Below are positions 29,050 through 37,060 of a stretch of 64,000 nt of DNA, piece by piece. This stretch comes from Frondihabitans sp. PhB188 (lineage in GTDB: Bacteria; Actinomycetota; Actinomycetes; Actinomycetales; Microbacteriaceae). A model generated the notes under the pieces. It was not told the DNA's origin. It did not search any database and worked only from the letters and a program-made list of their open reading frames with translations. Each line of letters opens with the position of its first letter. Positions within the stretch are counted from its first letter, which is position 1. The DNA is taken from NCBI RefSeq assembly GCF_003752365.1, contig NZ_RJUO01000001.1, positions 868,001 to 932,000 of the forward strand. Reading direction: 5' to 3'. A program made the translations under genes and the position numbers.

Positions 29050-29823
29050 TCAGTCCAGCAGGCGCAGGGTCGCCTCCGCCGCACGGGCCAGGGCTACGCC
29101 GTAGCTCCGGCCGTGCCCTGCCGCGTGCACCGCAAGCGGGTGCAGCTGGTGCAGGGGCACCCGCGCCTCCCAGCCCGGGCGCAGCGGCGCTGCCGCGTCG
29201 TACGCGGCCAGCACGTCGTCGAGGTACGGGCAGCCGAAGAGCGCGAGCATGGCGAGGTCGGTCTCGGGGTGCCCGCCGTGCGCCGCCGGGTCGATCAGCA
29301 CGACGCCGTCGGCGCCGAAGAGCACGTTGCCGTTCCAGAGGTCCCCGTGGAGGCGCGCGGGCGCCGCATCGTCGTCGAACTCCCCCGCCGCGACGGCATC
29401 GCAGGCGCGCCCGACGACGGCCGCCTCGTCTGGCGCGAGGCTGCCCGCCGCTACGGCGATGTCGGCGAACGGCCGCACGCGCTGCTCGGCGTAGAAGACG
29501 CCCCACGAGTCGCGGGGGCGGCACGCCTGCTCGCGGCTGCCGATGAAGCTGGGGCCGGTCCAGCCGTCGGGCGGGGCCCCGAAGTCGGCGGCGCCGGCGC
29601 CGTGGGTGACGGCGAGCGCACGGCCGAAGGCGCGGGCCGCGGCGGTCGCGGGGCGGACCTCGGCGACGGCTTCCAGCTCGATGCGGCCGGTCGCCACGGC
29701 GATCACCTCGGCGACCCGGGCGCCGCCCGCCGCCTGGGCTTCGGCCAGCCAGCGGAGGCCGCGGGCTTCGGCCTGGAAGAAGCCTGCGGGAGCATCGGGC
29801 CGGGTCTTCACATGCGAGGTCAC
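29050..29823 (-). CDS. Fructosamine kinase family protein
   Basis: A 257-residue kinase of the fructosamine/ketosamine-3-kinase group (aminoglycoside-phosphotransferase fold). The Brenner-type catalytic loop is LHGDLWNGNVLF and the metal-binding block is LIDPAAHGGHPETDLAM. The N terminus has FFQAEARGLRWLAEA. In the family it phosphorylates sugar adducts on amines to aid deglycation; small bacterial members may act on ribulosamines. GTG 29823 has AGGA upstream. It appears to be a single gene at the border of the AT-richer island. Confidence 0.88.
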   Translation of the reverse strand: MTSHVKTRPDAPAGFFQAEARGLRWLAEAQAAGGARVAEVIAVATGRIELEAVAEVRPATAAARAFGRALAVTHGAGAADFGAPPDGWTGPSFIGSREQACRPRDSWGVFYAEQRVRPFADIAVAAGSLAPDEAAVVGRACDAVAAGEFDDDAAPARLHGDLWNGNVLFGADGVVLIDPAAHGGHPETDLAMLALFGCPYLDDVLAAYDAAAPLRPGWEARVPLHQLHPLAVHAAGHGRSYGVALARAAEATLRLLD

Positions 29824-29839
29824 CCCTGAATCCTGCCCG

Positions 29840-30118
29840 TCACCAGTGATCGAGGACCACCTGAAGGGCTTTGTAGAAACAAAGACCGACGGCAATGACC
29901 AGAAATCCGGAAACGACTTTGCCTCGCCACAGGGAGCATGTGACAACAAGAGCCACCAGGGTGGCGAATGCCTCGAGAAGGAGGACGCCATCCCAATCTC
30001 GATCAAGTCTCCGGCGAACGTCGGCCGTCCCGACGAACGTTGCCACGGCGACACACCAGAGCCACCAGCGCGTCTCGTAGACGCGCTTCTCCACGACAGG
30101 GTGTGGTTCGTTGGTCAA
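29840..30118 (-). CDS. Small membrane protein, last gene of the peptide/ABC operon (92 aa)
   Basis: Not recognised. The TTG start at 30118 follows AAAGGAG and overlaps the permease stop (TTGA). It has an N-terminal polar stretch, then about three hydrophobic segments: WWLWCVAVATFVGTA, LLLEAFATLVALVVTCSL and VSGFLVIAVGLCFYKALQVV. Its place after an ABC exporter in a peptide operon is typical of dedicated bacteriocin immunity proteins; that role is inference. Base composition is visibly AT-richer than the flanking genes. Confidence 0.72.
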   Translation of the reverse strand: MTNEPHPVVEKRVYETRWWLWCVAVATFVGTADVRRRLDRDWDGVLLLEAFATLVALVVTCSLWRGKVVSGFLVIAVGLCFYKALQVVLDHW

Positions 30119-30822
30119 GACGACTCCTTTCGAAGATATCGAAGGAACCCGACGGCACCAGGGACAACAATCCAGAGAGCGGCGGATGTCACCGCGGCCA
30201 AGGGATCAGCTCCTGATGCCATCCAGTTCGGGAAACTCGCGGATGCGAAATACCTGCCGCCGCCGTCAGGAACGACCGCGAGCGCGAGATCGAAAACAAG
30301 CTCGACGAAGAGGACCACTGCGACCGCCACTGGTGGAGACAACGCAACCGCGCCGATTGCGAACCCGAACAGACATCCCGGCACCACAAGAGCTACGACA
30401 CCCCACACCATCGCCCAGAACCCACCGAGGACCATCGGTTGTTCGCGGCTGAGTCCCACGGTCAGTCCCGCAGCAACGGCTAGCACGATGGCAACACCGC
30501 TGATTCCGAGGACTCCGATGAGGGATGCGGCGATCTTCGCTCGAAAGATGCGATCACGCCGCGACTCCACGAAAAGCGTCTGCTGTATCGCCTGCGTGCG
30601 CCAGTCTGATGCAGCGGCGATGGCCGACAGGACGGGAGCGATAATTGCGAACGGCAAAACAGCAGCCGCCGCCGTCTGACTCAGGTCGAGGACTCCCCCT
30701 TCTTGGACAAGCAGCCCGAGAGCGCCGAGCCCTACGGCAGCGACGATGCAGACGAGCATCGTGACGATGGACGATCGCGTGTCAAAAAGCTTCCTCAACT
30801 CATAGGCAATGAGGCGGCTCAT
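30115..30822 (-). CDS. ABC-2-type permease of the peptide operon
   Basis: A 235-residue permease with about six hydrophobic segments (IVTMLVCIVAAVGLGALGLL, VLPFAIIAPVLSAIAAA, and four more), of the small ABC-2 type seen in lantibiotic/bacteriocin self-protection exporters (LanE/LanG-like size). It starts MSRLIAYELRKLFDTRS, the usual N terminus of this family. ATG 30822 follows GGAGGTGCC and overlaps the ATPase stop. With only one permease gene, it probably works as a homodimer with the upstream ATPase. Confidence 0.85.
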   Translation of the reverse strand: MSRLIAYELRKLFDTRSSIVTMLVCIVAAVGLGALGLLVQEGGVLDLSQTAAAAVLPFAIIAPVLSAIAAASDWRTQAIQQTLFVESRRDRIFRAKIAASLIGVLGISGVAIVLAVAAGLTVGLSREQPMVLGGFWAMVWGVVALVVPGCLFGFAIGAVALSPPVAVAVVLFVELVFDLALAVVPDGGGRYFASASFPNWMASGADPLAAVTSAALWIVVPGAVGFLRYLRKESS

Positions 30823-31727
30823 TTGGCACCTCCGCGTAGGGGAGGTCGATATTCACCTGAGGCGACAGCAGCGAACGTCTTCTCGAGTGATTCGCCTCGA
30901 TCGTCGCGGAGTTCGAGTACGGCGATGCCAGCCCGGAATGCACAGAGGCCAACCGCCTCAAGCGGACCATCGATCGCCCAGCTTCCCGCCGAGTATCGAT
31001 GCGCCCAGCCGGTCTCCGAGAGGGCATCAGCGAGTCGCGCATCATCGTCGACTCGAAGGAGAGTTCGCGTGTGCTCGACGGCTGAGCCACAACTTACATC
31101 ATGCACAAGCATCCCGCGGCTCAGGATCAAGACGCGATCCGCCACCGCTTCGAGCTCGTTCAAGAGGTGACTTGAGACGACTACGATCCCGCCGGATTCG
31201 GCGAACTGCCGCATGACCGACTTCACCCAGGTGATCGCCTCGGCGTCGAGGCCGTTCATCGGCTCGTCGAGAAGGAGAATCGCTGTCGGCCGAAGAGTGG
31301 CGAGTGCCAACCCCAGTCGTACCTTCATCCCGAGAGACAGAGTCTTGACAAGACGACTACCAACCGCGGAAAGACCGGACCACTCCAATCGATCATCAGC
31401 TCTGGACCGACTCTGTCCAGAAAGAAAGGCCACCAACCGCAGGGTCTCTCGGACCGTTCGACCAGGATGGAGGTTGTCCACTCCCAAGAACACGCCAGTA
31501 CCGGAGTCGCCAATTCGGGTCAGCTCCGGAGATCCACCATCAATCGTGATCGTCCCGCTCGACGGCTGACCAAGGCCCGACAGGAGCCGGAAAAGCGTGG
31601 TCTTCCCCGAACCGTTGGGCCCGGCAAGTCCCACCACGGTCCCGGCCCGCACATCGAAAGAGATACCGCTGAGAGCGTCTCGTTTTCCGTACCGCCTAGT
31701 GACGTCTCTGCATACGAGATGCACCAT
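30819..31727 (-). CDS. ABC transporter ATP-binding protein of the peptide operon
   Basis: A 302-residue ATPase: Walker A GPNGSGKTTLF (~residue 36), signature LSLGMKVRLGLA (an LSxGxxxR variant), Walker B ILLLDEPMNGLD, switch-region SSHLLNELEAVADRV. The C-terminal ~90 residues form the extra domain found in BcrA/LanF-type ATPases. ATG 31727 follows AAGGAG by four bases, so upstream in-frame residues are left out. It is second in the operon after the secreted peptide gene and overlaps the permease by four bases. Confidence 0.9.
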   Translation of the reverse strand: MVHLVCRDVTRRYGKRDALSGISFDVRAGTVVGLAGPNGSGKTTLFRLLSGLGQPSSGTITIDGGSPELTRIGDSGTGVFLGVDNLHPGRTVRETLRLVAFLSGQSRSRADDRLEWSGLSAVGSRLVKTLSLGMKVRLGLALATLRPTAILLLDEPMNGLDAEAITWVKSVMRQFAESGGIVVVSSHLLNELEAVADRVLILSRGMLVHDVSCGSAVEHTRTLLRVDDDARLADALSETGWAHRYSAGSWAIDGPLEAVGLCAFRAGIAVLELRDDRGESLEKTFAAVASGEYRPPLRGGAK

Positions 31728-31787
31728 AGGACTCCTTCGAGAATGGTCGCGGCGGGCGAAATGCGAAGATTTCGCCCGCCGCACGGG

Positions 31788-32222
31788 TTAGTGGGTGAGA
31801 ACCCAGTCGACGATCCGGCTGAGAATCTCAGTCGCAGAAGCGTTGGCGAGGAACTTGATACCCGAGCGGACCCACGAGGCCAGACTGTTCCACCAAGCCA
31901 CCGTCTTGCTCCAACCGGCCTTGGCCGCTTTGACGCAGGCCTTCCAGATTGCGACGCCGGCTTTTTTGATGAACGAGATGATCGGACCGATCGGGATCCT
32001 GCCCCTCGACGACTTCGACGGCTCCGGAGTATCCGCCGGGATTCGAAGGTCGGCAGCGATGCCCGACGGGGATCCGATTGGCGTGACGGAGCTTGCGGTC
32101 GAGACAACCGCCGTGGTGGTGCTGGGAGCAGGCGCCGCAACGACTGGCGTCGCTCCGAGACCGATCGAGAGGCTCCCGAGCACGATGCCTGCAGCGACTG
32201 AGACACGATTGACTTTCTTCAC
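31788..32222 (-). CDS. Secreted cationic Trp-rich peptide precursor (candidate bacteriocin, 144 aa)
   Basis: Not recognised as a named family. GTG 32222 has AGAAAGGA upstream and gives a clean Sec signal: MKKVNRVSV, a hydrophobic core (VAAGIVLGSLSIGLGA) and a cut site around VVAA (27-30). Residues ~31-72 are a Thr/Ser/Pro-rich linker ending in SSRGR. Residues ~75-144 form an amphipathic cationic domain with six Trp, seven Lys, two Arg, one Cys and only two acidic residues (ISFIKKAGVAIWKACVKAAK, AWWNSLASWVRSGIKF, RIVDWVLTH). The pattern recalls saposin-like leaderless bacteriocins (aureocin A53/lacticin Q type), but with a Sec leader and pro-region. An ABC exporter and a small membrane protein follow in the same operon. 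Confidence 0.75.
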   Translation of the reverse strand: MKKVNRVSVAAGIVLGSLSIGLGATPVVAAPAPSTTTAVVSTASSVTPIGSPSGIAADLRIPADTPEPSKSSRGRIPIGPIISFIKKAGVAIWKACVKAAKAGWSKTVAWWNSLASWVRSGIKFLANASATEILSRIVDWVLTH

Positions 32223-32351
32223 GCGTTTCCTTTCTGGACGAACATACACATGAAATGTCTCGGTAATACTTCAGCGACGCGAGTCGGCATCTCGGCGGAC
32301 ACACGCGTACCCCGCATCCGTCGCCGGGCGCCGCCGCCTAAAATCGCGAGC

Positions 32352-33320
32352 ATGCACCGCACCCGCGCCTACCGCGACGGATCGCTCGTCGGCGAGGACT
32401 TCGCTCTCGACGACGTCAGCGACTACCTCGAATCCGACGACTGCATGATCTGGGTCGACTTCGTCTCGCCCACCCAGGCCGACCTCGACAAGGTCGGCGA
32501 GGAGATGAACCTGCACGAGCTCGCCATCGAGGACGCCCTCGAGCACGGGCAGCGGCCGAAGCTCGACCGGTACGAGAAGTTCCTGTTCGCCGTGATGTAC
32601 GACGTCGACTTCGACCCGGAGTCGGGCGACCTGGCCACCCGCGAGGTCAAGGCGTTCATCACTCGGCGCGCGATGGTGACGATCCACGACGAGTCGTTCG
32701 ACATCTCGCTCGTCACGAAGACGTGGGACGACAACCGCGACCTCGCCCAGAAGGGCGTCGCCTTTCTCGTCTGGGGCCTCCTCGACCGCATCGTCGACCG
32801 GCACTACGACACCGCCGACGCCCTCGACGACGCGATCGACGGCTTGGAGGAGAACCTGTTCGACCTGAAGCAGCAGACGATGGAGATCCAGCGCCGCTCG
32901 TTCGCGCTCCGCAAGAGCCTCGTCACGCTGCGGCGCGTCGTGAACCCGATGCGCGAGATCCTGAACACGCTGCTCCGGCGCGACGACACCCAGTTCGCGC
33001 CCGACATGGGGCCGTACTTCCAAGACGTCTACGACCACGTGCTGCGGGTGATCGAGCAGACCGACAGCCTCCGCGACCTGGTGTCGACGATCCTCGACAC
33101 GAACCTCAGCATCCAGAGCAACCGGATGAACCTCGTCATGAAGAAGGTCACGTCGTGGGCTGGAATCATCGCCGTGCCGACGGCGATCACCGGGTTCTTC
33201 GGGCAGAACGTGCCGTTTCCCGGCTACTCGCACGAGTGGGGCTTCGCCCTGTCGTCGGTGTCGATCGTGGCGATCTCGGTGGTGCTGTACGCGTCGTTCA
33301 AGAAGCGCGACTGGCTGTGA
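32352..33320 (+). CDS. corA: CorA-family divalent cation transporter with GQN in place of GMN
   Basis: A 322-residue CorA-type channel: cytoplasmic alpha/beta domain (1-~220), long stalk helix, two C-terminal TM helices (SWAGIIAVPTAITGFFG and FALSSVSIVAISVVLYAS) and a basic tail FKKRDWL. The signature after TM1, usually YGMN, reads FGQNVPFPG here, which affects the selectivity filter and may indicate a different ion or flux; similar variants exist in the wider family. ATG 32352 starts MHRTRAYRDG. It is divergent from the peptide operon, with a 129-base gap. Confidence 0.9.
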   Translation: MHRTRAYRDGSLVGEDFALDDVSDYLESDDCMIWVDFVSPTQADLDKVGEEMNLHELAIEDALEHGQRPKLDRYEKFLFAVMYDVDFDPESGDLATREVKAFITRRAMVTIHDESFDISLVTKTWDDNRDLAQKGVAFLVWGLLDRIVDRHYDTADALDDAIDGLEENLFDLKQQTMEIQRRSFALRKSLVTLRRVVNPMREILNTLLRRDDTQFAPDMGPYFQDVYDHVLRVIEQTDSLRDLVSTILDTNLSIQSNRMNLVMKKVTSWAGIIAVPTAITGFFGQNVPFPGYSHEWGFALSSVSIVAISVVLYASFKKRDWL

Positions 33321-33406
33321 CGCACCACCTCCTGCGATCCTGAAATACCGCACTTCTTAACACCGTGTTCACGGGGCGGCCACAGTCGGCGCCTAGCGTG
33401 AGCCGC

Positions 33407-34261
33407 ATGATCACGGTCGGCATGAGCACCTCCTGCGTCTATCCGCTCGGCCTCGAGCAGGCCTTCGCGATCTCAGCCGAGGTCGGCTTCGACGGAGTCG
33501 AGATCATGGTGACCAACGACCCGGCCACGCACCGGGCGCCGCGCCTGATCGAGCTGGCGCGCGAGCACGGCCAGCCGATCCTGTCGGTGCACTCCCCCGT
33601 GCTGCTGCTCACGCACTTCGTCTGGGGCCGCGACCAGCGCACGAAGCTCGAGCGAAGCGCCGAGCTGGCCCGCGAGGTCGGCGCGGGCACCGTCGTCGCG
33701 CACCCGCCGTTCCGCTGGCAGCAGGGCTATGCCGAGCAGTTCCTCGATATCGTGCGAGAGGTCTCGGCCGCCTACGAGGTCACGGTCGCCGTCGAGAACA
33801 TGTTCCCGTGGAAGATCGCGGGCCGCTCGATGAAGGCCTACGCCCCGGGCTGGGACCCGAGCACCATGGACGTCGACGCCGCGACCCTCGACTTCTCGCA
33901 CGCCTCGCTCTCGGGTCGCGACTCGCTCGAGCTGGCGCGCGCCCTCGACTCGCGCCTCCGCCACGTGCACCTGTGCGACGGGTCGCGGGCCTCGGACGAC
34001 GGGGGCATCTTCGACGAGCACCTCGTGCCTGGCCGCGGCGTCGAGCCGGTGGCGGCCGTGCTGCGCGAGCTCGCCTCGCGCGACTGGTCGGGCTCGGTCA
34101 TCGCCGAGGTCAACACCAAGAAGGCCGGGTCGCAGGAACTCCGCCTCGCCATGCTGCAGGAGACAGTCGACTTCGCGCGCTCCGCTCTCGCCGTGCCCCG
34201 CGTCGCGCCGTCGGCCCCGGCCCCGTCGCTCCGCACCACGATCGGGACTGGGCACCACTGA
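33407..34261 (+). CDS. TIM-barrel sugar phosphate isomerase/epimerase family protein
   Basis: A 284-residue xylose-isomerase-like TIM barrel (AP endonuclease 2 superfamily). It has FDGVEIMV, LSVHSPV, VVAHPPFRWQ, VAVENMF, LDFSHASLSG, VHLCDG and SVIAEVNT, placing metal ligands Glu, Asp, His and Glu at barrel ends as in the family. The substrate is unknown and no pathway genes adjoin. Its stop codon sits inside the left arm end of a perfect 23-bp palindrome that probably terminates the transcript. Confidence 0.82.
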   Translation: MITVGMSTSCVYPLGLEQAFAISAEVGFDGVEIMVTNDPATHRAPRLIELAREHGQPILSVHSPVLLLTHFVWGRDQRTKLERSAELAREVGAGTVVAHPPFRWQQGYAEQFLDIVREVSAAYEVTVAVENMFPWKIAGRSMKAYAPGWDPSTMDVDAATLDFSHASLSGRDSLELARALDSRLRHVHLCDGSRASDDGGIFDEHLVPGRGVEPVAAVLRELASRDWSGSVIAEVNTKKAGSQELRLAMLQETVDFARSALAVPRVAPSAPAPSLRTTIGTGHH

Positions 34262-34289
34262 AGCCCGTGGTGCCCAGTCCCGATCGTGG
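34236..34289 (+). terminator. Perfect 23-bp-arm palindrome, copy A of a dispersed family
   Basis: Arms 34236-34258 and 34267-34289 are exact reverse complements (CCACGATCGGGACTGGGCAC then CAC) around an 8-base loop that holds the stop codon of the upstream gene. A close relative lies at 40821-40874. It likely acts as a terminator for the TIM-barrel gene. Confidence 0.85.
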
Positions 34290-34323
34290 GCCTGCGCGTG
34301 GCACCGGCGGTAGGGTCGCGGCC

Positions 34324-35025
34324 ATGGACATCGTGCTCGTACCCGGATTCTGGCTCGACGGCGCCTCGTGGGACGCCGTGACCCCGGCGCTGACGGCAGC
34401 CGGCCACCGCGTGAACGCCCTGACCCTGCCCGGGCTCGAGTCGGTCGACGCCGACCGCTCCGAGGTCTCGCTGGCCGATCACGTCGCAGCCGTGGTCGCT
34501 GCGGTCGACGCGGCTGACGGGCCTGTGGCGCTCGTCGCGCACTCCGGCGGCGCGGCACCCGTGCACGGCGCCGTCGACGCCCGTCCCAAGGCGGTGGTGC
34601 GCGCCGTCTACGTGGACTGCGTGCCGATCGGGCACGGCGCGGCGGTGAACCGCGACCTGCCCGTCGTGGGCGGCGAGATCCCGCTGCCGGCGTGGTCGGC
34701 CTTCGACGAGCCCGACCTCGTCGGCCTGGACGAGGGGCTGCGCGCCGAGTTCCGGGCGCGGGCCGTCCCCGAGCCGAGGGGCCCGGCGTACGACGCGCTC
34801 GAGCTCGGCGACGTGCGCCGCTACGACGTGCCGATCACGGTCATCGCCTGCGAGTTCGGCTCCGCCCTGATCCGCGAGTGGGTCGAGAGCGGCCAGCCGT
34901 TCGTCTCCGAGCTCGGCCGGATCCACCGCCGCACGTTCGTCGACCTGCCGACCGGCCACTGGCCGCAGTTCACACGGCCCGACGACCTCGGCGCCGCGAT
35001 CGCGGCGGCCGTCGACAGCGCCTAG
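34324..35025 (+). CDS. Alpha/beta hydrolase
   Basis: A 233-residue serine hydrolase. The oxyanion region VLVPGFWLDGASWD lies at the N terminus, the nucleophile elbow is LVAHSGGAAP (~residue 75), and a late His is in LPTGHWPQFTRP. The active-site triad is complete. Members with this elbow are esterases or related hydrolases; the substrate is unknown. Its TAG stop shares the four bases CTAG (35022-35025) with the stop of the convergent ArsB-like gene. Confidence 0.85.
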   Translation: MDIVLVPGFWLDGASWDAVTPALTAAGHRVNALTLPGLESVDADRSEVSLADHVAAVVAAVDAADGPVALVAHSGGAAPVHGAVDARPKAVVRAVYVDCVPIGHGAAVNRDLPVVGGEIPLPAWSAFDEPDLVGLDEGLRAEFRARAVPEPRGPAYDALELGDVRRYDVPITVIACEFGSALIREWVESGQPFVSELGRIHRRTFVDLPTGHWPQFTRPDDLGAAIAAAVDSA

Positions 35026-36173
35026 AGCCGCACCAGCGCCAGCACCGCGAGCGGAAGCATGACGACCGTCAGGCCGAGCCCGGCGAGCAGGAACCGCTTC
35101 CACGGCACCTCCACGCCGAGCGAGACCAGGCGCCCATGCCACAGCAGGGTCGCCAAGGACGCCCACGGAGTCACGATGCACCCCAGGTTCACGCCGATCA
35201 GGATCGCGACGAGGCGGAGCTCGCTGCCGCCGACCGGCTCGAGCGCGAGGTAGGCCGGCAGGTTGTTAGCCGTGTTCGCCGACAGGGCCGCGCCCCCGGC
35301 GAGACGGAGCAGGTCGGGGAACGACGTGCCGGTGCCGACGATGTCGCCGAGCAGGGTGGCGAGGCCGAGCGCCTGCGCCGCGGCGACGACGACGAAGAGC
35401 CCCGACGCGAACAGGAGGGTGCCCCACGGCACGAGGGTGAGGCGCAGGGCGGAGGGCTTCCGCACGGCGAAGGCCACGACGAGCACGAGGGCGGCCGCCG
35501 CCGCGGGGATCCAGACGGCGACACCGGAGACGAGCGCGGGGACGAGCAGCACGACCACCACCGCGGCGATGACGAAGAGCCCGCGGTCGGGAGCCGGAGT
35601 TCCTGCGACCCTCTCGAACCGTGCGCCGAGCTCGCGGCGGTAGCGCACGCCCACGGCGACGACCGGCACCAGGATCCCGACGGCCGCCGCCGGGGCGACC
35701 AGCGCCGCGTACGCGAGCGGGGCGGGGTTGCCGAGCGCGTGCACGGCGAGCAGGTTGGTCAGGTTCGACACCGGCAGCAGGAGCGAGCCGCAGTTCGCGA
35801 TCCAGACGGTGGTGAAGGCGAACGGGAGCGGTGAGGCGCCGACCTTCCGGGCCACGAGGACCACGACCGGCGTGAGCAGCACGGCCGTCGTGTCGAGCGA
35901 CAGGAAGACGGTGCACAGCACGGCGAGCAGCACGACCAGGAGCCAGAGCACCCAGACGCGGCCGCCGGCCACTCGGGCGGCGACGTCGGCGAGGCCGGCG
36001 AACAGGCCGGCTTCGGCTGCGAGGTCGGCGACGATCGTGAGGCCGATGACGAAGCCGAGGACGGGGGCGACCCGGTCGAGGAGGGCGAGGAGGGCGTCGG
36101 GCGAGAGCACACCGGTGAGGGCGGCGACGGCGCCGATCACAGCGAGGCCCGCACCGATGAGGGCAGTTTTCAC
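35022..36173 (-). CDS. ArsB/NhaD-like (ion transporter superfamily) permease
   Basis: A 383-residue membrane protein with about 10-11 helices, e.g. LLVVLLAVLCTVFLSLDTTA, with the family motifs SLDTTAVLLTP, NCGSLLLPVSNLTN and SANTANNLPAY. The two Asn-rich hairpins are typical of arsenite/citrate/Na+-coupled permeases of the IT superfamily. No arsR or arsC lies nearby, so arsenite as substrate is not supported by context. It follows the GH16-like gene by 28 bases on the same strand. Confidence 0.82.
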   Translation of the reverse strand: MKTALIGAGLAVIGAVAALTGVLSPDALLALLDRVAPVLGFVIGLTIVADLAAEAGLFAGLADVAARVAGGRVWVLWLLVVLLAVLCTVFLSLDTTAVLLTPVVVLVARKVGASPLPFAFTTVWIANCGSLLLPVSNLTNLLAVHALGNPAPLAYAALVAPAAAVGILVPVVAVGVRYRRELGARFERVAGTPAPDRGLFVIAAVVVVLLVPALVSGVAVWIPAAAAALVLVVAFAVRKPSALRLTLVPWGTLLFASGLFVVVAAAQALGLATLLGDIVGTGTSFPDLLRLAGGAALSANTANNLPAYLALEPVGGSELRLVAILIGVNLGCIVTPWASLATLLWHGRLVSLGVEVPWKRFLLAGLGLTVVMLPLAVLALVRL

Positions 36174-36201
36174 TGCGTCAGTGTGCCATGCCCAGAGGTC
36201 G

Positions 36202-36795
36202 TCATCTGTATTGGACGAACCAGGCGACCTGGACGTACCCCTGAGCCGACGCCGACACGGCCTTGCCGTCGGTGTTCGTCTCGACCTGTAGGGTCCAGCG
36301 CATCGGCTTCGTCGGCACCCCGGCCGCGTTCGTGGTCTGCCCGACGAGCTTGCCGTCGAGGTACCAGCGCACCGTGCCTTTGGTCCGCTCGGTCACGGCC
36401 GTGTGCCACCCGGTGCCCATGTTGGAGGTGACGTCGTGCGAGGGACCGTCGAAGGCGTTCGTCGACGAGCCCACGACCTTGGAGGCCGGGTAGATGGCGC
36501 CCGCCAGGTTGCCGTCGGGCCAGTCGATCTCGCCGTCGCTCCAGTCGTCGGAGGTCGGCCAGAGCAGGAAGGCGAGCTTGTACCCGGCGACCCGGTCGCG
36601 CGCGGCGTCCGTGGTGAAGTTCTGGGAGTACGACGGGGTCCACGTCGTGCCGTTCGACACGACCGGGCCGGTGGGCATGGCGGTGGAGGCCGTCGCGGCA
36701 CCGGCGGTCTGATCGGGGCTCCCGGCTGAGACGAACCCCCCGACGACGGCTGCGGCCGCGGCGAGACCGACAAGAGCCCTGGCTCGTGGTCGCAT
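36202..36795 (-). CDS. Secreted GH16-like protein with internal deletion and altered catalytic motif
   Basis: A 197-residue exported protein: signal peptide ARALVGLAAAAAVVGGFVSAGS at the N terminus, then a GH16-type concanavalin fold fragment with GYKLAFLLWPTSDDWSDGEI, WHTAVTE, VRWYLDGKLVG and PMRWTLQVET. Usual relatives carry ~70-90 further residues between the first strand (SYSQNFTTDA) and the GYKLAFLLWP strand; here ARDRVAGYK follows at once. The catalytic box reads EIDWPD where GH16 has ExDxxE, so the acid/base Glu is Asp. It is probably a weak or non-catalytic carbohydrate-binding remnant. Confidence 0.78.
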   Translation of the reverse strand: MRPRARALVGLAAAAAVVGGFVSAGSPDQTAGAATASTAMPTGPVVSNGTTWTPSYSQNFTTDAARDRVAGYKLAFLLWPTSDDWSDGEIDWPDGNLAGAIYPASKVVGSSTNAFDGPSHDVTSNMGTGWHTAVTERTKGTVRWYLDGKLVGQTTNAAGVPTKPMRWTLQVETNTDGKAVSASAQGYVQVAWFVQYR

Positions 36796-36871
36796 CCGGA
36801 CACAGTAGCGAGCGGTCGTTACCGGCGTGTGTCCGGGTAGGTTTGACGTCAACGACGTCTAGGAGTCAAAG

Positions 36872-37060
36872 TTGCGCAAGTTCCTCTTCAACGGTGCCAT
36901 CATCAGTGCGGCCTTCTCGGGCTTCAGCGCCCTCAAGGCCACGGCGAGCGGCCCCCGCGATTGGCGCCTCCTGCTCCTCTGGGTGAGCTGGGCCGCGTCG
37001 ACCGCCATCGCCATCGGCAACGTGGTCGACGCGGCGAACCACGCCGACGACGACGCCTAG
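36872..37060 (+). CDS. Small conserved-looking membrane protein (62 aa)
   Basis: Not recognised. TTG 36872 follows AGGAG by six bases, an excellent ribosome site. It has a short basic N terminus (MRKFLFNGA), a moderately hydrophobic stretch, one TM helix (LLLLWVSWAASTAIAIGNVV) and an acidic tail NHADDDA. Its stop shares the CTAG 37057-37060 with the convergent MscS gene. Confidence 0.7.
   Translation: MRKFLFNGAIISAAFSGFSALKATASGPRDWRLLLLWVSWAASTAIAIGNVVDAANHADDDA

Noticed and set aside
27344-29524. 726-residue version of OtsA with a long N-terminal extension
   Set aside because: The extension is Arg-rich antisense-like sequence opposite the fructosamine-kinase gene; the GT20 fold begins directly after ATG 28924.
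35022-36173. Arsenic resistance operon
   Set aside because: The permease has ArsB/NhaD-type motifs, but no arsR, arsC or acr3 neighbours exist; arsenite specificity would be a guess.
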